A stretch of DNA of 46,355 nucleotides from Hirudo medicinalis (taxonomy: Eukaryota > Annelida > Clitellata > Hirudinida > Hirudinidae). Below, piece after piece: positions 10,259 to 22,700 of this stretch (position 1 is its first letter; each line of letters opens with the position of its first letter). Under the pieces are notes generated by a model. The model was not told where the DNA came from, searched no databases, and saw nothing but the letters and a program-made list of their open reading frames with translations. The position numbers and the translations under genes are program-made. The stretch covers positions 86,344 through 132,698 of the forward strand of contig MPNW01000824.1 of assembly GCA_011800805.1 (NCBI GenBank), given 5' to 3'.

Positions 10259-12244
10259 GAATCTAGTATTCCGTAGTGAGATATCTGAATGTAAGAAACG
10301 CCAACTAATTCTCGCAGACTTTCTCTAAGGTATACAGTTCGCATTAATTTAGAGAACAGACCATTAGAATTCCAGATGACTAAACCAAAAAGTAAAAACA
10401 GAATTATTTCCAAATGTACCAAGACAAAGATTGATGATTAATTTTGAAGAGACGTCTGGTTCGCAAAATATAGACGCGGCCAACACTTCAAAAGTCTAGT
10501 AAATAATACCACACAATCACATCAATCCACAATTTATTGAAACGAACAATGTTTGATTTCGTGGAGCATCATGATAAACGTTTACATTCTAATTCCAGTG
10601 ACATGAAATACTAATCATTTTTTCTTATAAATCCTTCAACAACGGGGATTATTCTTTGCACGATATTTATTTCTTTGCACTTGAGTTTCGTTTCAAGAGC
10701 ATCTTGATAAAATATTTCATGGTTAAATAGTCGCAAATAATTGAATCTCTGATAAGCATTCCATTGGCTGATTACCTTGGTTAATTAGTTCATTAATCAA
10801 TCAATTTATTGGTTCATAGCTTTACACATTCCAGGACTTTCAAACGCGTGGTGAAAGGATTAAGCAAAACCAAATTTATGCTAACAGTTAGGAGGAGTTG
10901 GAGGCATCTCCAGTTTGTCGAGTGGTGTGATGACATCGCACGCGTGGGAAATAAATATGAAACATGTTTATTATGATTCAAATTAATGACCCGTAAAATA
11001 TTTATCATGATTTACGACAGAAGTAAAACTCGATCATCACAACACATGCGTGAATTGATGAGACAAATTCATGAATTTATTCACTGGCAATGAAAATACA
11101 TAAATGATGGATTTTTATTTATTAATTTCTGAAGCAGTTTTTGAATCTGGACACTATTTGTTTGACCTTTGTTTGAAAAACATCTCCGTAGTTGAAAATA
11201 TTTTCATCTCAAACTTCAGAATCGTGAAATGTTTTGTTTGTGAGATTCAACACTTAATGAACGGGAAAAATGACAAATTTAAGTAGAATGAGGGGAACGT
11301 GATTTAAAAAACAGGCAATGACTCATACTTTGACAGGCGATGTTGTTGTTGTTGTTGTTGTTTGTGATAAAAATACGCTCCCTAATTAAATTCACTGCCT
11401 CATCAATTGAATGTGACAATTTTTTTAAAGTGATTTTTTTGTTTTACTTTTTACTTGGGTTCTAATTGAACGAACCAATCGCAGATTACAACGAAACGAT
11501 TGAAGGTCGTTACCTCTGTCATCGTGTGATTGTAAAACCGTAATCAACTGATTAACTCTTCTTGACGTCACAACTTGTCAATGGTTTATTGAGTCTCACA
11601 ACGACAATGTTATTCGATCAAGAAGTCATTCAGACCATTCTGCTCTTCTCAGGTTAACCTCATTTCTTTGCCAATCTGTGTTCAGTGGGCTACGTCTCAC
11701 AGATGTTTACTGGATGAGACGTCTGAATGATTATGATTATGATTATTCGTGTTTGGATTTTTGTTTAAAGAGTGCAAATATCGTCTGTAACTTCATGAAA
11801 TGCAGGTTGAGAGGAGATGATCTCGCAATAACGATCAAATGGCCCATAACTAAACAGCCACTCACCGAATTTATGAAGCGCTTCATCAAGGTCGTAAGAT
11901 GAATTAATTGAAACATTGAAATGTCACCTTTTGTTATCTTATCAAGGTCCTCAAAGCTTAGAATTATAAAGGGCGACCTTAAATAATATTCATAATATTC
12001 ATCACTGTAATAATGTCACGCGTGCAACACGAGTGATTATATAAATGTTAATGATATTAATATTACTATTACTATTAATATTATTATTATTATTTATGTT
12101 ACCTTAATGACAGAGATTGTTATTTGCAAAAGTAAAAGGTGACTCCTGTAACAAAAGAAAGTTGAACTTTTTAACTTGAAGACAATGCCTCAAATATGCG
12201 ATCTTCAAAGACCATTTTGGGACCAAGGAGACAATCTCTGTTAA

Positions 12245-12292
12245 TGATGATGGTGTTGATGATGACGACGACGATGACGATGAGGATGATGG

Positions 12293-12331
<39 letters not shown>
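12245..12331. repeat. GAT/GAC trinucleotide microsatellite
   Basis: Imperfect GAT/GAC/GGT units that become pure GAT from about 12294. Confidence 0.9.
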
Positions 12332-12812
12332 CTTTGTTCATTTGTTAACAATGAGCAGGAGCGTAATTGTTTTTAAGCATCAGAATCATGCGACTGATGA
12401 TGACTTGAAACATCAGTCACATTGAAAATTACTCATTCACGACGGTGTGAGAAATTCTATTAATGCACTCTGCCCGCTATTATTGTTTATTATTATTGTT
12501 ATTATGTTGTTATTATTGTTGGACATTACGGAATCAATCATTTCGACATATTTTATCGTAAAATGAATCACTGTGCTGTATTTATTTCTAATTACCACCC
12601 ACAAAAATGATGAACGATTAAATGTTCCACTTAATGAACAAATGCCAGCTGACGAAACTTCAAAGGAGACTTTTTCTGAAGCACTTTTCGACGAAGTACA
12701 AAAAGTGAGAAGCAAACAAATTGTCCAGTTATCAATTTGCGCTGAACTCCTTAAGAACGCTCTCTTGTGCTTCCAAAGATAACGATATTTTTAAGTTTCA
12801 CTTTCATAATTC

Positions 12813-12845
12813 TAATAATAATAATAATAATATTAATAATAATAA

Positions 12846-12876
<31 letters not shown>

Positions 12877-13015
12877 AATATTAATAGCAATAATAATAAT
12901 AACAAGCATAACGAGAATAGCAGCAACATCATCCAGGCATGAGTCAAATCTTTGGTGCAAGTAAACAAGTTCTGCAACAACAAGTTAATTATTTTAACAC
13001 AACTTAATAATAATG

Positions 13016-13080
<65 letters not shown>
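12813..13080. repeat. AAT microsatellite pair abutting an assembly N
   Basis: An AAT-rich run at 12813-12900 and a nearly pure AAT run at 13016-13080 that ends exactly at the N at 13081. The true array length is probably unresolved. Confidence 0.9.
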
Positions 13081-13977
13081 NTTTGAACGAGGACTTCGTC
13101 AAATTCTAAGAACTCTCTTTGCACGACCGCATCACATAAATAATCGCAGTCATTATCATGATCATCATAGTAATAACAATAACAACAATAATAATGGCAA
13201 CTGTTATCATAACAGCAACAATAATAATAATCATCATCACCGGGTCTGTAGCGATTGAAACGACTTTGTAATGAATGAATGAATGTTGTGGTCGAAAGAA
13301 TGCATCACGAGCTGTGCATTGAATTCTGCGCAAATGAGTCACCAAGAGTCACAAGACGAACCGCGGTCACGATCCTTCCATTTCTTCTCAGAACTCGAAT
13401 TTATTCCTCCTTCTTGCCATGAACAGGATGTAAAAGATTCTCAGTTTTTACTCTTTTATTTCTACCTTTTTTCATTCCTCCTCTTTTTTTTTATCGCTTA
13501 ATTGGAGACGCTTCAATTTTCTCGTGTTCGTTTTAAACACGATCTTCGTGAGCTGGTCGGCATTCGGAAGATATTCTAGGCTCACTCATTTCGACTTAAT
13601 GGTAATCGGTATTTCACACGTGCGCCGCCGATTTTAGAAACAGCCACACTGAACTCACGAGCTCAAAAGCAGTGCAAGACTTAAGAAATGCGAATAATAA
13701 TCAGAATTAAAGTAGACAAATTAGATTTATCTGTAAAAGTCATGTGGAGAAAACAAATATTTATCAGACCTCAAGAATCGAATCATCGTCGTTTTACAAC
13801 TGTTAAACTCTTCCTAGGTTGAAAGTCAATTGCTTGAGAGTCGACATTGTGGTTTTAATTTCGTGAAAAACATTCTGTTGTACCTTGAAAGTCCGTGTTG
13901 TTGAAACTCAAGTGAGTAATCACCGTTGTAATGTTGTCAGCTGTGACCCACTTTGGACCAATTGCGTTGCACTTGTC

Positions 13978-14123
13978 TGACGTCACGACCTATTAAAGCC
14001 GGGCCAGCCAATCGCAGAGAAGCTATGACGTCACGGTGAAGAAGGGCGTAATATGTGTCTTAGCTGTTGAAAATTTCCTAATAGCAGTGAAATGTAAGGA
14101 TTCTTGCGATCGTAGGTGAGTCA
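13978..14123 (+). promoter_or_regulatory. jun proximal promoter: two CRE/ATF sites, CCAAT box, AP-1 site
   Basis: Perfect TGACGTCA palindromes at 13978-13985 and 14026-14033, a CCAAT at 14008-14012 between them, and a consensus AP-1/TRE site TGAGTCA at 14117-14123, all within 240 bases upstream of the jun start codon. A TATTAAA-like sequence is at 13991. Vertebrate JUN promoters also combine TGAC-type Jun/ATF sites with a CCAAT box and are autoregulated; the same logic here is inference. The AP-1 site overlaps a GTGAGT that could instead be a splice donor of a 5' UTR exon. Confidence 0.65.
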
Positions 14124-14212
14124 GCGGGCTTCGCTAACCAATTCTGTCATGGCTCGAAATTGTAGCTTGATCGTCTGAGGATAGAACAAATTTTTGACGA
14201 TTAAAAAAAATT

Positions 14213-15118
14213 ATGGATCGTACGAAGCTGAGTCTCGATTTTAATCAGCCGAGGAAGGTTCCGAAGTTCGGATTTAGCGGTGGAAACATCATCCCGGGCA
14301 CCACAGCGGCTGCCGGAGGGACCACAAATCGCATTTCAACTCCTGATTTTGCCGGCGCGTTGATAAAACTTACCAGCCCCGATGTCGATCGTATTTTTCT
14401 GCCACTGACCCCCATACCTACCCCAGTTTATCTTTCTAATCCCAACATCAGCGACACCAACCAGGAGGCCTACACCAAAGGATTTGTGGATGCTTTCCTA
14501 GAACTACACCGACAGCAGGTTGCAAAAGTGTGGGGGTCAACCACCACTGTCATTCCATCTCTGGTGGCTCTAACGCCTGTTTCGCCCTACAAACCCCCCT
14601 TTGAGGTCGATTCGAGTGAAGCTAATGATTCATCCCCGATCAATCTGACCACGACGGATCGAAAAGCCCCCAATGAACCAAAGTCAACGACAGCAACTCC
14701 TGATGATGATAAAGAGTTCCCCATTACAACCACATCACTGGTTACCACACCTCTCATCTCACCATCGACTTGCGTCTCTTCTACTCTCTGCAATCTTACT
14801 CTTGGGACTTCAACAGGTGAGCCCTGCCCTGCTTTCAAAAGCACAGGTTCAGATCAAGAAAAGGCAGAGAGAGAACTCGCAAGACTGGCAAGGAGAAGGG
14901 AGAAGAACCGTAATGCTGCAAGGAAGTGCAGGACGAAGAAACTCGAAAGGATAGCCAGCCTCGAAGAGCAAGTGCGTCGACTCAAGCAGGAAAATTCTCA
15001 ACTCTCGGCCGTCCTCGACAAGCACAAAAAGGACGTTTATAACCTTCAAAAAGATCTTTCTGACCATATAAATAACAAAAACTGCAAGCTCTTTCCCAAT
15101 GGAAAGTCTAGGCACTAA
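14213..15118 (+). CDS. jun: Jun family bZIP transcription factor (AP-1 subunit), intronless
   Basis: A single 301-residue frame from the ATG at 14213. The N-terminal half has the Jun delta/transactivation region: STPDFAGALIKLTSPDVDR (residues 42-60) aligns with the two JNK phospho-acceptor segments of c-Jun, giving proline-directed sites at T43 and S55, followed by TP sites at T66 and T70. Then comes GFVDAFLELHRQQ, matching the GFVRALAELHSQN block of c-Jun. The C-terminal bZIP has the basic signature NRNAARKCR and a zipper starting SLEEQVRRLKQENSQL with the conserved Asn, ending DHINNKNCKL as Jun does (NHVNSGCQL). The fourth heptad leucine is a histidine. It should bind TGAGTCA/TGACGTCA sites as a homodimer or with Fos/ATF partners in the nucleus, downstream of JNK. 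Absence of introns is typical of jun genes. Confidence 0.96.
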   Translation: MDRTKLSLDFNQPRKVPKFGFSGGNIIPGTTAAAGGTTNRISTPDFAGALIKLTSPDVDRIFLPLTPIPTPVYLSNPNISDTNQEAYTKGFVDAFLELHRQQVAKVWGSTTTVIPSLVALTPVSPYKPPFEVDSSEANDSSPINLTTTDRKAPNEPKSTTATPDDDKEFPITTTSLVTTPLISPSTCVSSTLCNLTLGTSTGEPCPAFKSTGSDQEKAERELARLARRREKNRNAARKCRTKKLERIASLEEQVRRLKQENSQLSAVLDKHKKDVYNLQKDLSDHINNKNCKLFPNGKSRH

Positions 15119-16194
15119 ATCATCATTTCACTCTTCATGGTATGTCTATTTGATGCTGAATTTCAAGATGCGGCCATATCGAAGTGCACATTTGGATTGA
15201 TGAATTTCTTTGTTCTCAAGACTCGTAATCGGTCCTAGGCAGCATTTCCAGACCTAAGGGAAGCCAATATTTTCCTGATTTTCAATGCCTTACATACTTT
15301 TAAGCCCTGAGTTAGGTCATTGTGTGTAACTTCCTTGTAACATTAAGTACACATCCATGTCACAACTTTGAGCCTCTTTTCGATATACACTCTTAGCAGC
15401 TTCAGTTTAGAAAATTTCGAGACTGTTTGATTTCAAAGTGCCTCTTCTCTCAAGAATCTTCAAGGTGTCGAGCCGTTTATTTCGATTTTGTTTTGAAAAT
15501 TATTTTTGCTCAGTTGAACGCACCCCTTTAATGTGTCGGAATGTCGGCTTAATGTAGCAATTCGTAACTTTGCGAACGTAATTCGGTGTTTTCCTGCATC
15601 GGAAATATTTTCTCTCGAACGACTTCTTATCGAGAAAGAAATGCGCTCGCTCGATTCGGCGAGGGAAGTCCCAGCCGTCGCAAATGCATTTCGAGATTCC
15701 GTGTCCGTCCGAACTTTTAGCATGTGATAAAACAATTTCTGTAAATTTTGAAATACTTGAATTATTTCACTGCAGACTGCTTACCATTTGTCCGACGGTG
15801 GTTGTTTCTCGACGTACCCGATCATCATCTCTGCCGGGCGTACGTTCGGTCGTTGCACAATTTTTGTCGTATTCATTTTGGATCGTGCCGGGCCGTTTCG
15901 TTCGACGGCATCCGAGGTTGCACGCACTCTTTAAAGATTCTGCTTGTTTTTGTGGAGAATGATTTTAGTGTTGTCAAACTGATGTTTATTTATTGGATAC
16001 AGCGACACCTTCAGGACTCACATTTCTAACTATGACTGATTTTTAAAATATTCTCGAGGTGTGTGGATGCAATTCATAGCCAATTCAATTCATTTCACGA
16101 GTCAAACAATCACGTTACGAAACGAAAATCTGGCGTCGTTTTGATTTTTATTAATAGAGAGTTCGAGGAATGTCTAAAGACTAAAGCCGACGGA
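15119..16194. other. jun 3' region and intergenic
   Basis: Starts as the presumed jun 3' UTR; no canonical AATAAA is obvious in its first 400 bases. 15530-15960 is less AT-rich and richer in CpG than its surroundings, with several open frames, but I recognise no protein in it. Confidence 0.5.
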
Positions 16195-16497
16195 TCATCC
16201 GCCGTGCAATGTCGAAATGAAGACGATCTGGTCGTTGTCTTGGATCTCGTACTCCAACTGGCCGCACAGCTCCCAGTCCTGATCGTTGACGAGCACCAAG
16301 ATCCCCGGCCTGACGGAAGCGCCCCGGACGAACATGTCCGGGTCCTCTTTGATCATGTTCAGCTTGATCCAGTTCAGCAAGGACTTCATGCTCCAGTTGG
16401 CTTCGCCTTCTTCAGGGAGTGGGAGAGTGATCGAATGCTGCTTCTGATGATTGAACATCAGTTCTGCTCCTCCTCTGAATTCCAGAGTAATGTTCAT
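16195..16497 (-). CDS. URM1: Ubiquitin-related modifier 1 (URM1)
   Basis: 100 residues starting MNITLEFRGGAELMF and ending FISTLHGG. The central VRPGILVLVNDQDWEL and the C-terminal Gly-Gly are diagnostic of URM1, a beta-grasp ubiquitin-like protein. Its C-terminus is thiocarboxylated by the MOCS3/Uba4 E1 to supply sulfur for tRNA wobble-uridine thiolation, and it also acts in protein urmylation. Length is that of the family. I chose the ATG at 16495-16497 by alignment. An acceptor AG lies 19 bases upstream (exon edge 16516), so the frame could open further upstream (residues KLARPV precede the Met), or that exon may just hold 5' UTR. The C-terminal half has no introns. Confidence 0.96.
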   Translation of the reverse strand: MNITLEFRGGAELMFNHQKQHSITLPLPEEGEANWSMKSLLNWIKLNMIKEDPDMFVRGASVRPGILVLVNDQDWELCGQLEYEIQDNDQIVFISTLHGG

Positions 16498-16516
16498 GAC
16501 CGGCCTGGCGAGCTTG

Positions 16517-18404
16517 CTGAAACGAGATGACACAGATGTGAACTCGCTTAATCGTGGCCTTCCTAATGAAGTTGAGTAATTATGCAGCACTTAATTTCTA
16601 ACGACGAGCGATGCAATTCAGCACGAAATGTTATCGGAGAAGTGGCGCAGTTCGGTCAGAGTCGAGATTAATGACAAAAAAAAAATAAATTCAAAGGTGA
16701 ACGATCAATAGCCTTGTTTTGAACTCTGATGCAACACTCTGCTCACAAGAGGACAGCTGCTAAGAAGAGCTAAGAAAAGAAATAAGCTGATAGGAGATGC
16801 ATAACAAAATAGTTCCCTTTCAGAGTAATGCAACAGCTCTGCAAATTTTGAGTGAATGAATTCTCATCCTAGCTAAAACTGGAACGAGATACCGAATGAA
16901 GTCGAGCCGCTCGTGCGTTGCTTCTTATCGGCAACAGGTGCGTCGGAGCTCCAAATAGAAAATGAAATTGACTCATCCGATTGAAAGTTATGCAAATACT
17001 TCGAAGTCTGCATTGCATCACACTCCACAACATGCTGCCATGAAATTCCACATTTCAACCTGCTTTTAGAAATTCTTCGAGTTACCAACTCTAACGTCGG
17101 GAGGCTTAAAAATGTCTGGCTTTCAAACAACCGAGTGAATGTGATTTAATCTCTGGGCCAGACAAAGCCAGCAAGACATGAATAATGACTGGTGAATCAT
17201 ACAAATGAGGTTTCATTTGGAATGCCTAGGTGATTAAGAGCCCACAATTAGAGAGATTATATGCTTTTCCCATTCTCTCTTGTTCAGATCAGGATGTTAT
17301 GCTGAACACTTGTGTCTGCAAGCTCCATAACATATTCATCACTATTAATAACCACTAAGTGAAGAATCAGCATGAGGCCATTGCAACTAAAACTAAAATC
17401 ATCATTTCTTACTGAGGTCCAATAGTGATTGTTGCAGTTGATGAGTCTCTCACAACATTAATTCTTAAGCCTCTTATCTTGGCTTCAATTGATTGTAAAT
17501 CATCAATGATTACAAAGAAATTGACTACTACCTTGAAGACCTCAGTCAGGAGTCTTTTACAGTTTCATTATTAATATATTTTGACTTAGACAAATCGAAT
17601 GTAACATTAACATTACATTAACAAATAAAAAATAGCATATCAAGTGTGCCCTCATATTGGAATAATACAGGAATAATATAAAGGAATCACAGAAAGCAAC
17701 TTTAAGCCCGACAATGATAAGCTTTAGCCACGAATTTGTGGACAGATAAGTACAGATAGGATTGTGATTCTAAGATGTTTGGGATCTTACGCTGACTAAT
17801 TCGTTAGAATATTTTTTCCTCACGGACACCTCGCTCTCCTTTAAATTATCTCTAAAAATTTAGGCGATTGTTCAAACACGCGCAGGTTAAGGTAAACAGA
17901 ACAAAGAACTTACACTTTACTTAGATTTTTACTCATTAACAAATCAAATTAGGCATTTATAAAAACAACAGGTGTGTTATTAAAATGTGTTTTTTTTTTA
18001 TAAAAATGGTAACAGATGTTTATAAATGCATGTATTATTATTTAATCATTAGCGACGATGATTGAGGCATTTTTGCAGGTTTCAATAGAATAGAAAATTT
18101 AATGAGACATGCACCGGCTTGTCGATATAAGAAGCAAAGATATATTTTAAAATGTTACTCTCAAAATTCCTAATGTTCAAGAGTCTATTAGTTGATTCAT
18201 AGTTGTTGTTGCTGACTAATTTCATGACTAAAAAAATGGGCTTAAAGTGCAAAACAGCAGACGTGTTTACTCAGGGTGCCGCAAATGAATAAAGGCATAC
18301 AAATTCATGCTAACCGTAACATTGAAATATCACTATTTAAATAAGTGATTTTTATAGCATACCGTGCATTCTTAGAAAACGCTATTTTATCAAAGCTGCA
18401 TATA
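16517..18404. other. URM1 upstream region and intergenic, no supported gene
   Basis: AT-rich, no exon-like block or RNA gene recognised. The URM1 5' exon and promoter should lie in the first few hundred bases. Confidence 0.5.
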
Positions 18405-19037
18405 CAGTGGGTGATTGGTTAACGAACATAATCCTTTCCAAGACTATGTTCGCTATCCGAATTGTTCGTTAACCGATCGTCGATTTACCATAGATTTTAT
18501 GTGAAATCAATTAATTCGTTCCGGAGACCCTTAAAAATGAAATTAAAAACAATTTATGTATAATTTCTTAGTAAGTTTATTAAAAAAACAATACTTATTT
18601 ATATAGTCTTGTATATTAATCAGGCCTTTTCATTTTTTGTTTATGGGGCCTTAAAGAACATGTCCAATGTCGATTGCTTTTCTCTCTTTTTCAGGATTCT
18701 TCGGAAGTGATTAATGGCATTGTCGTTGAAGAGATCCCCAACCTTACTGACATCAGCTTGATTTGGGTGCCATTTCAAGACCATTGCTCTGACATCCTCC
18801 CACTTCTTCAAAAGATCTTTAATGTCAGATNCTAAATACGTTGTGGTATGCGGCAACGTGGGAAACAGAGTCGCGCGTTAGTTGACACGCACAGTGACAG
18901 CAGATTTCCGCTTACCGGTAACCGCTCCGTGATATTCGTTTAAGTTCGTTATCCGATTATGCGTTCGTTGTCCGAACACAAAAATCTTTCATGTAAGTGT
19001 TCGTTATCCGGACTGTTCGTTAACCGATCACCCACTG
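18405..19037. mobile_element. Tigger/pogo-type (Tc1/mariner superfamily) DNA transposon, internally deleted
   Basis: 633 bp bounded by inverted repeats beginning CAGTGGGTGAT(T/C)GGTTAACG, each flanked by TA (18403-18404 and 19038-19039), the Tc1/mariner target site. The interior keeps only the C-terminal piece of a Tigger transposase on the minus strand. Both ends carry further subterminal copies of a GTTCGTTATCCGA-like unit, and the left end can fold back on itself. Confidence 0.9.
18641..18856 (-). pseudogene. Tigger transposase C-terminal fragment
   Basis: About 70 residues ending AINHFRRILKKREKQSTLDMFF, the conserved last block of Tigger transposases (Arg-rich, then a Gln/Thr-Leu-Asp-Phe-Phe ending). 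The DDE catalytic core, DNA-binding domain and start are absent. An N at 18831 makes one residue unknown. Confidence 0.85.
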
Positions 19038-19757
19038 TATTTCAAATTTAGTAGAGGGAATGAGCTCACAAATGGGCTGAACTGAAAGTGCACGGCAGCT
19101 CTGTGTTAGGCAATGATTAGTTTTATTTTATTAAAGTCCCTAACATTAATTAAATGGCTGGGACTACCATTTAGATTAGTCCACCCAGACGCCCAGGTTA
19201 TGGACCTAGCTTACTGGCTGGCTGTGATTGTTCTGTATTCACTCATACCTGCAAACTGCTCGATTCTGCTGTGCTTCTCACAGGGAGATTCGCAATTTTT
19301 TTGAGCCCGCATGTATTTTAAAATTCTAAAATATCACAATCACGACCTTTTTTTGCTTTTCCATTACCAAATTGACATGACACGAGGGCCCGTGACTACT
19401 GGAATTGGGAGCCAGAAATTTCTGTCGGTGCCCCGACATTATCATTATTAAAGATTCGTCAATAATCATTACCAGTCATTACCGTGTAATGCAAAATCAA
19501 AAATAATATATGCATAGATTTTTGATAAATTCCAGCTTTTCAAATATTTGTCTATTGGTAAAATTATTGTACTAGTAGTTATTAAACGTTTTAAAATGTC
19601 TTTATATTAAATTAAATTGCAACACTCAAAACGAAACCATGTAAACTAGATAATTTTTACGAATAATTTCAATGTCAATGTTTGCTTAAATCTTGCTGAC
19701 GGCGCCAACCCCTTTGCCGAAGCTCGTCGGAAATTAGTGTTATTTGATATTTGGAAA
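19038..19757. other. Intergenic before TUBGCP2
   Basis: No gene seen. The TUBGCP2 promoter should be in the last few hundred bases; I see no TATA box or other strong element. Confidence 0.5.
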
Positions 19758-22700
19758 ATGTCTCACGAATTTGTTGTGTATCGTCATGTCAGCGAATTGA
19801 TGAAGCAATTAGGGTGACAGTTGAACTTGTTTTCCTTGACGACAATTAGAGAATAGCTAGGAATTTAGTAGTTTGGAGTTTTACCAAATGTGAATTTGTA
19901 GGTTACCTCCATCATCTGATCCTGTGGTATACGTAAATGCCCTCGAGAATAAAGGCATTGACTCGTCTGCTGATGCGCAGGTTTTTATTGATAACTTCAA
20001 AAAATCTCATGTTATTTAATTTAGGAAAGTAATAAATCTTAATAGACGAAAATAACATCATTTACTTGCTTAATTTTGCTTGAACTCCAACACATTTATT
20101 CAAAGATCATTAGATGAAACAAAATGGCAGATTATTAGCTTTAATTTAGATTTCCCTGTACGATGCCAAAAAGAAAATTCTTGAGTCTACCACTAAGTCA
20201 CAGGCATTTCTACACAAATATAATGAATTAAAATCAAAGAAGTGAGCTTTTATTTGGTATTTCTTTGTAAGGTCTTTGACATTTTGTGCAGAATTCAATT
20301 TTATATGATTCCACTAGGATAGTTTGAGTGCTACGAATGGGTTTTATTAACAAGGTTTTTGTTTCAGCATCAAAGAGCTTGACAGTTTTGTTTGTCTCAT
20401 TTCAAGACTCTTGGATGATAATCAAGTAATGCTCCACTAACAGTGTTATTTGTTTATAATTTCTCGTTTATTTCTGAGCCAAAAAACAAAAAAAAACCTC
20501 AAAGTTCATGATATATCCCAAGGGAATATAATTCCAGACTAGGGGATAACCTGTTACAAAATTATTATGTTATTGTGGCAAGTAGATAAGAATCTTTATA
20601 TAACGGGTGAGATGAAAGTGAAGGTGCAAATTTTACTGTTGACGAACATGAGAAAGTTGACGAATGGAAGAAATAGATTAACTGTGGCAATGCTGTGACA
20701 CGACCAAAGAAACATAGATAAAATAAATAACAGACACGACCAAGGAAATGTAAATAAAACGTAAACTAACAGACACAACAGATGAAGGGATGAGGAAATG
20801 TAAGTTTTAACAATTAGATAGAATATATTTTTTTAGACCGAACTTAAATAGTGAGAAATAGTTCACAGAGTTTAAAATATAACAATCGTCTCGAGCATTT
20901 GTTATTATCTTTGTGTCGGAATTCTGTAACGACGTCCGTTGTAATCGTTTCTTAACCTGTACCACAACAGCATTATCATTCTGACATCATTACCCTCAGA
21001 TAGTAAGTATGCTCGAAAAGACTTCGACTCGAATCGTAGAACCAAGGGTCGCAGAAAAAACCTCGGTCGAGCGGATCAATTCCAACCTAACTCCCGAGGA
21101 TGTCGGCAAAGTAACCCCGTAATTTTATTTCGCCCAAGTACGTTGTAAGCATTTCCTTTCGATGCTCAGATTCAGGCAGAAATCTCAAAAGCAACTTCTC
21201 GTCTGACTTCGTCTTCTACGAGCGGCTCGAAGAAAGTCGCTCTTAAGGAGAAAACCCCTCCGAAGAAGTGTGGGTTTCTTGGAATGTTTGCTCTTGTGTT
21301 TTGTCTTCACATTTAAAATATGTTTAGTGGCTTGAAATAAATAAATTATTCTTAAATGAAACATTACCAAACTTACAATATTTAATATAATAAATTATAT
21401 TATTTCAATTTATCTAATTATATAATTTAATATAATCTGTAGTGATATCTTATATACAATGATATCATTTAATATTTTATCCAGTAAATTTTCCAACATT
21501 CCCTGATTGGATTCACCAGAGACCCTATATGTCCTTGGATTTCATTCCTGATAGAATATCAGTTCCAGTCAGTAATTTAAACATCCATCTAATATCCTTG
21601 TCCATCTCCTAATCACATTCATCTTTGTTGTCTAATCATCCGTCTTGAATGTGTGAAACAAAAGTGAATGTGAATGTTGTTACCATTGAAGTTCATGGAG
21701 GACGTGAGGAACATTCCTATTGGAACGCAAGAAATGATGCTCGTCAACGACCTTTTGTACTGTTGTGAGGTCAGCCGTCATTTGAAGGGATTAATAATTA
21801 TTAATAATTTCGTAATTTAATTGAATCAATTTAATTTTATTTGTAAATTTATTTAGTAATTAATATTTTTATGTGAACAATTTTCATTCAAATCTTGGTA
21901 TGGGTTAGGATTAAACTTTGTCAATAATTAGCTTCCCTGCACTATTGTTGAGTGCTTAAATGGTGAACATGTATGTTCAAATGCAGGGCATAGAGGGAAG
22001 GTTCATAAGATGTGAACCCCTTACGAGGTCGAACGAAGTGAGAAAGTTCAAGATAGATCCTCGTTTGGGTGAGGCATGGGTTTCATCAGTTTGTCAATTC
22101 ACCTTTGCATTTTGTCCTCCCATTTGTGCCTGCAGAATAAAAATGAATTGATGAAATTTGTGGTGAATGTTTGTTTGCAATTACATTAATTAACAAGAAT
22201 CATCAATCGAGGACAATATTGCAAATCCAGATCCGTCTCTCACGAAAATGGCGGAAAGAATCCTTCCGATCTGTTCCATGTACTCCGGAGTCATCAGATT
22301 CATTGAAAGTTGGATTCTAGATTCAATTTCATTGTCAATAATTCTGATTATAATATCGATCTACTTTATAACTTGTTTATTGAAACCAGGGAAATATGAT
22401 TTCAAACATGGTTTGGTCAATCAGGCATTGGTTGCTGCCATCAGTACCATAATGAAGGTCCTTAAAATAATGCTTTGTGATTTGATGTTAGCAGTTTATA
22501 ATGTTTTGTGTTTTATTGCTAGCAGTTATTTATTCAAATAAACTGATTGACATAAGTAAATCATTGTAGGAATATTCCCTGCTTATTGCAAGGTTGGAGC
22601 ACCAACAAAGATCTGTAAGTTTTGATTGTAATTTGTACTTAGTTTGTATTTAGGTCAACAAGTTGGATCATTAATTTGCCTTTAAGCTTAAGATTAGAAA

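Larger units (their letters stand above)
10259..13900. other. Intergenic, microsatellite-rich
   Basis: No supported gene. Contains GTT repeats (11341-11362), a GAT/GAC run (12245-12331), ATT runs (12478-12520), AAT runs (12813-12900 and 13016-13080) and AAT/CAT mixed runs (13140-13240). Apparent open frames coding Ile-, Leu- or Asn-only stretches are these repeats. A perfect CRE palindrome TGACGTCA sits alone at 11563-11570. Confidence 0.65.

Noticed and set aside
12721..13258. Poly-Asn, poly-Ile and poly-Leu open frames
   Set aside because: Products of AAT/ATT microsatellites in different frames.
15530..15960. Less AT-rich block with overlapping open frames on both strands
   Set aside because: No frame resembles a known protein and no splice pair is convincing; it may be a regulatory CpG-richer patch.
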